Source: a virus. Taken from it: a DNA stretch of 24,001 nucleotides. Positions within the stretch are counted from its first letter, which is position 1; each line of letters opens with the position of its first letter. The position numbers were made by a program, and so were the translations under genes. Under the pieces are notes generated by a model, which saw nothing but the letters and a program-made list of their open reading frames with translations, had not been told where the DNA came from and did not search any database. The stretch is from IMG/VR virus record IMGVR_UViG_3300044859_001027, positions 1-24,001 of that record. The stretch is one strand, 5' to 3'. Below are positions 19,576 through 24,001 of the stretch, piece by piece.

Positions 19576-19752
19576 AACATAATCTTTCTCATCCTCAAAA
19601 TAAAATTCATATTTTCCAGGATGAAATCCAGCACTATCAACTATTGTATATCCCCAATCATTTGTGCATTGAGTTTGGCACCAATGCATTATCGGTGCAA
19701 GCTGGCCAAACTTAATGTCAATTTCAGTTTTGTACTGGGTGTCGGGTAACAT
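19552..19752 (-). CDS. Small hypothetical protein, 66 aa
   Basis: MLPDTQYKTEIDIKFGQLAP, then IMHWCQTQCTNDWGYTIVDS and an acidic aromatic end (YEFYFEDEKDYVNFILWKK). The ATG at 19752 is preferred to the GTG at 19761 because it has GGAG 4 bases upstream. It overlaps the dCMP deaminase 3' end by 29 bases. The domain is unrecognised. Confidence 0.6.
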   Translation of the reverse strand: MLPDTQYKTEIDIKFGQLAPIMHWCQTQCTNDWGYTIVDSAGFHPGKYEFYFEDEKDYVNFILWKK

Positions 19753-20245
19753 TGACTCCACTCTTAGTTAAGAAATTTATACCATCATCGCTACGATAAG
19801 AGTTACGGTATAGAATATTGTTAATACCACTTTGGTAGATAAGTTTGGCACAGTCCAAACATGGAGCATGGGTAATAAACAAAGTAGCACCCACACCAGA
19901 CTCGTTAGATTTAGCAAGTTTTGCAATTGAATTTGTTTCCGCATGTAATACCTCTGGTTTAGTTTTTAATCCACATGATACAAGACCCTGTGCTTCCTCG
20001 TTGTACATTTGATATGGATATTTCTGTTTAAATTCTTCTGGATCAAGCCAAGCACTGGCACCTTCGTTATCCCATACAATATCTTCACAAGTATTATCCC
20101 AACCACTGGGCATGCCATTATAACCAATGCTAATGATTCTATCATCTTTCACAATTATAGCACCAACCTTCAATCGTATTGCATGGCTTAACTGACTTGT
20201 GCGTTCAGCAACATCCATAAAATAATCAATAAATTTTTGTTTCAT
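19724..20245 (-). CDS. dCMP deaminase
   Basis: Zinc-binding motifs are complete: HAET (His101, catalytic Glu103) and PCLDC (Cys129, Cys132). The N-terminal HAIRLKVGAIIVKDDRIISI and GYNGMPSGWDNTCED match the phage and bacterial dCMP deaminase family. The enzyme converts dCMP to dUMP, feeding thymidylate synthesis. Residues 58-95 contain the usual insert. The 173-residue length is normal. The gene overlaps its upstream neighbour by 4 bases. With MazG and the 5'-nucleotidase it forms the window's nucleotide-pool enzymes. Confidence 0.93.
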   Translation of the reverse strand: MKQKFIDYFMDVAERTSQLSHAIRLKVGAIIVKDDRIISIGYNGMPSGWDNTCEDIVWDNEGASAWLDPEEFKQKYPYQMYNEEAQGLVSCGLKTKPEVLHAETNSIAKLAKSNESGVGATLFITHAPCLDCAKLIYQSGINNILYRNSYRSDDGINFLTKSGVNVTRHPVQN

Positions 20246-20487
20246 TTAACATAACCACAGTAGTTAATATGTGCCATTGCATCTGCTTGGTCTCTGAACA
20301 TACTTAGTACCCTATCTCTTACACCAAACCTTTTTTGAAAAGCCGTACCAAAACTTATACCTTTCAATTTTTCAAAAACATACTCTTTACAGAATATAGC
20401 ATATTCATATTTACAGACGGGTGTAAAATCATTATCTTTAAATGCATCACTAGATAAAGTAGTTACTATATGATCAAACGCATTCAT
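20242..20487 (-). CDS. Hypothetical protein, 81 aa
   Basis: MNAFDHIVTTLSSDAFKDND then FTPVCKYEYAIFCKEYVFEK and MFRDQADAMAHINYCGYVK. The start at 20487 directly follows the upstream stop (TAAC then ATG), with GGGA in front; a longer frame to 20553 would overlap the upstream gene by 65 bases. It has three cysteines and no known motif. Confidence 0.6.
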   Translation of the reverse strand: MNAFDHIVTTLSSDAFKDNDFTPVCKYEYAIFCKEYVFEKLKGISFGTAFQKRFGVRDRVLSMFRDQADAMAHINYCGYVK

Positions 20488-20488
20488 G

Positions 20489-21028
20489 TTAATCCCACAA
20501 ATTACGAAAATATTTACCAAACAAATCAAGACCTTCTTGAATTCGTTCTTCATGTTTCATATGACCAATGTAGTCATACCAATGTTCATTAGGATTTTTG
20601 TCAACCATTTGATATGTTGCTTCTATTTTACCTGTAATTGGATTGGGATATGTTGTATCAGTTTTTACCCAATCATAGTCACCTTTACCATGATGATACT
20701 TGTCATCATAATCTTCATATGCAATTTGTCCAAAACTCCAAATCATTTTGTCTAATACTTCATCCCAGCGTTCTGCACCCTTTTTCCAGGCTTCATCATG
20801 TGTTTCTTTATAAAAATCAAAACTACCTTGTTCTTCGTAATCTGCACCACCGATATCATTTACAAATTCACTAGGCAATCCGTGCTTAGTGGCTTTAAGC
20901 TGTAACAACATTGGATAGATAATCTGTGCAAGAGTGTTATCCATGTTCCATGTGTCCCACCTATCTACCTGAACAGATGACTTTCTACGATGTCCGTTTT
21001 TAGGGAAATTCTTTATATTGATTTTCAT
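20489..21028 (-). CDS. Conserved phage protein (WDTWNMDNTLA type), 179 aa
   Basis: Contains RRKSSVQVDRWDTWNMDNTL then AQIIYPMLLQLKATKHGLPS and later RWDEVLDKMIWSFGQIAYED. These are landmarks of a widespread tailed-phage protein, common in T4-like phages, with no proven function. It is acidic, Trp-rich, probably all-helical. The C-terminal part repeats the family's 'EeRiqeGl.LFGKYFrnLWD' ending. It overlaps the upstream gene by 4 bases. Confidence 0.75.
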   Translation of the reverse strand: MKINIKNFPKNGHRRKSSVQVDRWDTWNMDNTLAQIIYPMLLQLKATKHGLPSEFVNDIGGADYEEQGSFDFYKETHDEAWKKGAERWDEVLDKMIWSFGQIAYEDYDDKYHHGKGDYDWVKTDTTYPNPITGKIEATYQMVDKNPNEHWYDYIGHMKHEERIQEGLDLFGKYFRNLWD

Positions 21029-21369
21029 TGTTCTTTTACTTCGCCATTATGAAATAGAAATATTTTTTCTTCGTGTACTACTGCTGCCAATTTTATATTT
21101 TTGTATTCATTAGCAATTTTTGCTAAACCTTCTATTGTATTAGATTGGCATACAAAATCTTTAGTATCATAGTTGAACAGATATAGTATATCATTGATTT
21201 TTTCAGTATGTAACTTGTAAATTTCTACTATAGATTCATCCTCATCTAAAGATTTTTCTATATTAGATAGATATTTTGCTTTGGCAAAGGTCCAATAGCC
21301 ATAGATTTCCCCAGCCTTAAAGACTATATAAGTACCGCCCAATAATACAAACCAATCAAGTATAGACAT
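21025..21369 (-). CDS. Membrane-anchored small protein, 114 aa
   Basis: An N-terminal hydrophobic segment (residues 5-27, DWFVLLGGTYIVFKAGEIYG) is followed by a soluble alpha/beta region (LYLFNYDTKDFVCQSNTIEG, IANEYKNIKLAAVVHEEKIF). Probably anchored in the inner membrane facing the cytoplasm. The family is unrecognised. An AATAAATA motif stands just before the start. Confidence 0.6.
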   Translation of the reverse strand: MSILDWFVLLGGTYIVFKAGEIYGYWTFAKAKYLSNIEKSLDEDESIVEIYKLHTEKINDILYLFNYDTKDFVCQSNTIEGLAKIANEYKNIKLAAVVHEEKIFLFHNGEVKEQ

Positions 21370-21373
21370 AATA

Positions 21374-21655
21374 TTATTTATTAATAGTGAGGTTAGACCA
21401 CTGCTTCAATTTTTCAAATTTGTTCTTTTTTGCATGTTGGATGCCTGCTACTGATACCCCAATTTTCATATCGGTGAGCAACTCAATCATAGCCATCAAG
21501 TCGCCAATTTCTTCTTCAAGCATATTAATGTTAGTACGTTCTTTGCCTGGCTTTAATTGATCAGGCCCAAAACGAAAACACTTACTAATTGCTTGGGTGA
21601 CCTCTGCACATTCTTCTTGCAGTATCAATAATACTTCTCTAGTTTCTTCGTTCAT
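21374..21655 (-). CDS. MazG-like nucleotide pyrophosphohydrolase
   Basis: 93 residues, all-helical. The metal-binding pattern is LQEECAEVTQ (Glu14, Glu15, Glu18) and LEEEIGDLMAMIE (Glu49, Asp52), the EExxE...ExxD signature of MazG/dUTPase-like all-alpha NTP pyrophosphatases. Such phage enzymes hydrolyse non-canonical dNTPs or alter alarmone and nucleotide pools. It overlaps the upstream gene by 4 bases. Substrate preference cannot be read from the sequence. Confidence 0.85.
   Translation of the reverse strand: MNEETREVLLILQEECAEVTQAISKCFRFGPDQLKPGKERTNINMLEEEIGDLMAMIELLTDMKIGVSVAGIQHAKKNKFEKLKQWSNLTINK
21375..21382 (-). promoter_or_regulatory. Late-like motif AATAAATA over the MazG stop
   Basis: AATAAATA on the - strand forms the end and stop codon of the MazG-like gene and lies 5 bases before the next ATG. 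It could be a near-leaderless late promoter, or coincidence in AT-rich DNA. Confidence 0.25.
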
Positions 21656-22176
21656 AATTTCTTTTTACTCATTACAATTTTTGGTTCGACATATCGTTTG
21701 TGATAGTCCTGATAGTTAGTCAAGTAATTTTCATGTTGAATCCATTGTGTCTTTTTAGTTGTTTTGTTGACCAAGAATCCCCAATCACGTACTTGAGGGC
21801 CCATGAAGAATAATGTTGTTGCAGGGCCTATGTTTTCATCAAGTTCAAGCCAATGAAATTCATTTGCCTTACGCACAATGATACTACCTGGACCACGCCA
21901 TGTCTGAAACTCTGCAAACTTTTTACCCTCATTGTCAAAGACAGGTGTATGTTCCCAATAACCACCCTTAAGAATAACTGTCATGTAACCCCAAGGATGA
22001 TCGTGAAAAATTGGATCATCACTCTTTACAATAGTATGTAGTGTTAAATTGAATGGAAACCATTTACGGTCTTTAAGAAAAAGATAGTAGCGGTGCATAT
22101 AATCATCACCAGTTCTACGATCAGGAATTAAACGATAACGACCTAATTTGTTCATTATCTTGCGAAACAAACCCAT
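21652..22176 (-). CDS. Cupin-fold phage protein, 174 aa
   Basis: The start at 22176 (MGLFRKIMNKLGRYRLIPDR) has AAAGGAG 6 bases upstream; an in-frame ATG at 22245 would place the start in the terminator. Cupin landmarks are FHDHPWGYMTVILKGGYWEH (metal-type His residues and the first cupin motif) and RGPGSIIVRKANEFHWLEL (second motif). It may bind a small ligand or catalyse a sugar- or dioxygenase-like step; the family is common in phages with no proven role. It has its own sigma70 promoter. Confidence 0.7.
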   Translation of the reverse strand: MGLFRKIMNKLGRYRLIPDRRTGDDYMHRYYLFLKDRKWFPFNLTLHTIVKSDDPIFHDHPWGYMTVILKGGYWEHTPVFDNEGKKFAEFQTWRGPGSIIVRKANEFHWLELDENIGPATTLFFMGPQVRDWGFLVNKTTKKTQWIQHENYLTNYQDYHKRYVEPKIVMSKKKL

Positions 22177-22194
22177 TGAATACTCCTTTTGTGT

Positions 22195-22223
22195 ATTATA
22201 GCACAAAAATGATTTAATGTAAA
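22195..22223 (-). promoter_or_regulatory. sigma70-type promoter before the cupin gene
   Basis: On the - strand: TTTACA (22223-22218), 17-bp spacer, TATAAT (22200-22195). The spacer begins TTAAATCA, a variant of the ATAAATCA of the left early promoters, so it is the same promoter family. Confidence 0.85.
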
Positions 22224-22228
22224 CAGAA

Positions 22229-22250
22229 AAAGGGTGACTAGTCACCCTTT
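22229..22250 (-). terminator. Terminator of the winged-helix gene, perfect palindrome
   Basis: A 22-bp perfect palindrome, stem GGGTGA-CTAG-TCACCC flanked by A and T runs; reading leftward it ends in five T. It separates the winged-helix gene from the next promoter. Confidence 0.85.
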
Positions 22251-22269
22251 GTTCTTAGCTAAGATTAAC

Positions 22270-22524
22270 TTAGACTGCGTGTGCCAAAGCACGGAAGCCT
22301 GCGGCAACTACTGCGCGGCTAGGAGTACCCAAACGATACTTGGTATAAGTACCACCGAGTTTGTTGGTACGCTTGTTAGCGTAAACTGCAAAACCACTCA
22401 AGCGGAGTTCGCTGATGGTTGCGGTTGGGTTCTTAACACCGAAACGTGCGGTGATTTGCTTTGCGGTGAGTTCTTCACCTTTGGTGAGTGCCTCTAGGAC
22501 ACGTGCTTGCTTAGTTACTTTCAT
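22270..22524 (-). CDS. Winged-helix DNA-binding protein, 84 aa
   Basis: MKVTKQARVLEALTKGEELT, then AKQITARFGVKNPTATISEL, RLSGFAVYANKRTNKLGG and a TKYRLGTPSRAVVAAGFRAL tail. The helix-turn-helix (residues 19-44) and the wing (about 45-66) fit a small winged-helix fold with the recognition helix PTATISELRLSG. This is a recurrent phage family of unknown target, likely a transcription regulator. It is flanked by its own promoter with 5' hairpin and a terminator: a stand-alone unit. Its codon choice is GC-richer than its neighbours. Confidence 0.8.
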   Translation of the reverse strand: MKVTKQARVLEALTKGEELTAKQITARFGVKNPTATISELRLSGFAVYANKRTNKLGGTYTKYRLGTPSRAVVAAGFRALAHAV

Positions 22525-22547
22525 CTTTATTTTCCTCTTAAATGAAT

Positions 22548-22564
22548 CGTTGTGAATTACAACG
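22548..22564 (-). promoter_or_regulatory. 5'-end leader hairpin of the winged-helix mRNA
   Basis: CGTTGT-AATTC-ACAACG: 6-bp perfect stem with a 5-base loop, beginning at the expected +1 of the promoter at 22572-22600. A hairpin at the very 5' end would protect the mRNA from decay, or it may be an operator for the encoded regulator. Confidence 0.6.
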
Positions 22565-22571
22565 TAGAGTG

Positions 22572-22600
22572 ATTATATAACATCTAGTCTAGTAAAGCAA
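22572..22600 (-). promoter_or_regulatory. sigma70-type promoter of the winged-helix gene
   Basis: On the - strand: TTGCTT (22600-22595), 17-bp spacer, TATAAT (22577-22572). The -10 is perfect; the -35 matches the consensus only at TTG. Confidence 0.7.
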
Positions 22601-22633
22601 TAACTTATGGTCACCTAGTGTATGTTTTTTGTC

Positions 22634-23341
22634 CTAATTCTGAACAAAACGGTTATTCTGTCCTAAATTGCCTTCTACACCTATAAATTCAGCTTCATAT
22701 ACTAACTTAGGTGGCAGATTTTTATAAAGCAAGTGTTCTATATCGGCATATCGTCCAGCACGTAATCGCATATCCATTTCAGTAAAGGCATCACTATAAA
22801 ACTTTTTAACTTTGGTGTGATGTTTAATAGGCCAGGACCAAAGCCTAGATACATATTGATAAGGAATATCAACTACCTTGTTGAAAGGAGTGGGTAATTT
22901 TGTGCCCACTATAATTTTATTTTTTTGTTTCTCATATAGGTTAAGGTCAAACTTATCATTCAACCTATACCTACCTGATAGTTTATGCACACGGTCAATG
23001 CCAGTTAACATATCAGAATTATCTAACATCTTTAATGCGCTATGAAAGCAGATAATTTCACTCACATTTTTAACAATATCCCAATTCTCATTTTTTTCGT
23101 GAATGTCAGCTAACATCTCATTACCAGACATATTAATAAAACAATGCGTGGAGTCTTGAAATTTATCAACTATATCTTGTTCCAAAGGAATAGCTGAGGA
23201 TTCTACTACAACAATTTTTGCACCCGGTGCTTTTTCATACACACTTTTTAAGGTGTGTAATGTTTGAAGTACTCTATCCTCTCTAGTGTGATGACCAAAT
23301 CGTGTATTAATGGCACTGGTTATTATAAACAAATGATTCAT
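22634..23341 (-). CDS. Hypothetical protein, possibly glycosyltransferase-like, 235 aa
   Basis: The N-terminal HLFIITSAINTRFGHHTRED and AKIVVVESSAIP look like the beta-alpha-beta start of a nucleotide-sugar-dependent (GT-A) fold. A central IDRVHKLSGRYRLNDKFDLN recalls the 'k.sGRY.l' segment of some surface-sugar transferases. No clear DxD catalytic motif was located with confidence, so the assignment is tentative. Its start overlaps the stop of the metallophosphoesterase by 4 bases, forming one unit. Confidence 0.5.
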   Translation of the reverse strand: MNHLFIITSAINTRFGHHTREDRVLQTLHTLKSVYEKAPGAKIVVVESSAIPLEQDIVDKFQDSTHCFINMSGNEMLADIHEKNENWDIVKNVSEIICFHSALKMLDNSDMLTGIDRVHKLSGRYRLNDKFDLNLYEKQKNKIIVGTKLPTPFNKVVDIPYQYVSRLWSWPIKHHTKVKKFYSDAFTEMDMRLRAGRYADIEHLLYKNLPPKLVYEAEFIGVEGNLGQNNRFVQN

Positions 23342-24001
23342 GCATTTATATATGCCAACTGAAACACATCTGCATTTTTATCATGGCCTGCATATCCGCG
23401 AGGATTACACACCACCCTTGTTGTTCCAATCATATAGTCCATTGGTTCGTGTGTGTGACCATGAGTCCACAACACGATTTGTGGGTGATCCAAAATGAAT
23501 TCACTCAAATCACTATGATAACCGCCGTTCATCAAATAGTCACCCCTGTACATTTCATGGATACTTTGGTGACTTGGCGTATGATGACCAACGAATACAA
23601 CCTTCTTGTCTTTCAAGTCAGGCAACACAGCCTTCAAGTATGACATAGTTTGGTGATGACGATGCATAGTATGTGCTGGCCGCAACTTAGTGAAGCCAAG
23701 TTCATCATTACGAATGACACGATAGTCATTCATCATATCGGTTAGTGCATGTAAAGTCAATGGATCAGCCTTGTTACAATCAGTCCACAATGTAGCACCG
23801 ATAAAGGACACTTCACCTATCACCTTGATATCGTTTTCGAGGAAGTAAACATTAGGATATCTTGCACACTCGTCACGCAAATGTTGTAGGCTAGCCTTCC
23901 AACGCCCGTGATAGAATTCGTGGTTGCCTGCAATGTAAATTACATGCGGGAATTGAAAGCTACAACGGCTAAGAAAGTCACGGAATCGTAGTGCAGTCTC
24001 T
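23338..24001 (-). CDS. Metallophosphoesterase, 5'-truncated by the window end
   Basis: The frame is open to the right end of the window. Visible calcineurin-like motifs in order are YIAGNHEFYHG (GNHE), VVFVGHHTPS (GHH) and LWTHGHTHEPMDY (GHTH). The N-terminal DxH and GD motifs would lie outside. The type is a soluble phage phosphoesterase distinct from the PlcP gene at 12.3 kb (different spacing, no PlcP insert). The substrate is unknown. The C-terminal NPRGYAGHDKNADVFQLAYI is common to phage and bacterial homologues with unknown role. An internal TTG at 23880 is not the start. Confidence 0.85.
   Translation of the reverse strand, partial: ETALRFRDFLSRCSFQFPHVIYIAGNHEFYHGRWKASLQHLRDECARYPNVYFLENDIKVIGEVSFIGATLWTDCNKADPLTLHALTDMMNDYRVIRNDELGFTKLRPAHTMHRHHQTMSYLKAVLPDLKDKKVVFVGHHTPSHQSIHEMYRGDYLMNGGYHSDLSEFILDHPQIVLWTHGHTHEPMDYMIGTTRVVCNPRGYAGHDKNADVFQLAYINA

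Noticed and set aside
23383-23643. + strand frame opposite the metallophosphoesterase
   Set aside because: It is a shadow of the GHH and GHTH region on the other strand, without a ribosome binding site.
1-24001. Prophage, plasmid or transposon origin
   Set aside because: No integrase, excisionase, transposase, replication initiator or terminal inverted repeats are seen; gene packing and virion proteins favour a lytic phage.

Overview
The window looks like part of a large, strictly lytic-type tailed-phage genome, probably a T4-related myovirus infecting an aquatic Gram-negative bacterium. The evidence is tightly packed small genes with ATGA or TAATG stop/start overlaps, strand blocks, glycine/asparagine-rich tail-fibre proteins, T4-style late-promoter motifs (TATAAATA and GATAAATA), and many phage-type hypothetical proteins. 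DNA is AT-rich. No tRNA, rRNA, integrase, transposase or CRISPR array was recognised. The host cannot be fixed from the window; the PlcP/Agt pair points to Alphaproteobacteria or another lineage that remodels its lipids.

Region 1 (1-6842, + strand): a left-hand operon of small genes. It holds the end of a GIY-YIG protein, ribbon-helix-helix, AbrB-like and DUF2693-like proteins and several one- or two-helix membrane peptides. From 3.7 kb the genes are driven by six closely related sigma70-type promoters (TTGACAATAAAT, 17-bp spacer, TATAAT-like), three of which share an almost identical 5' UTR. This looks like the early region. It ends at a bidirectional terminator (6843-6870).

Region 2 (6870-15082, - strand): two tail-fibre-like proteins. 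Next, in transcription order, comes an operon of Fe/Mn superoxide dismutase, GNAT-like protein, a secreted 12-cysteine protein and an A-type Fe-S carrier. Upstream of it lies a unit headed by a good sigma70 promoter (13918-13946): a conserved phage protein, translation initiation factor IF-1, a PlcP-type metallophosphoesterase and an Agt-type GT4 glycosyltransferase. Further upstream are a structural-looking coiled-coil protein, an AbrB-like protein and a HAD 5'-nucleotidase.

Region 3 (15103-19263, + strand): starts at back-to-back late-promoter motifs. It encodes a DUF4337-like membrane protein, a coiled-coil membrane protein, small membrane or secreted proteins, and a 483-residue protein with an FN3 domain and a seven-repeat RCC1 beta-propeller.

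Region 4 (19265-24001, - strand): dCMP deaminase, MazG-like pyrophosphohydrolase, a cupin-like protein, a monocistronic winged-helix gene with its own promoter, leader hairpin and terminator, a possible glycosyltransferase and a metallophosphoesterase cut by the window end.

The most exciting content is the adjacent plcP-agt pair. In phosphate-starved bacteria PlcP strips the head group from phospholipids to give diacylglycerol and phosphorylated head group, and Agt glycosylates the diacylglycerol. A phage carrying both could free membrane phosphorus for its own DNA while keeping the envelope intact. Linkage to IF-1 behind a host-type promoter suggests a host-takeover module.
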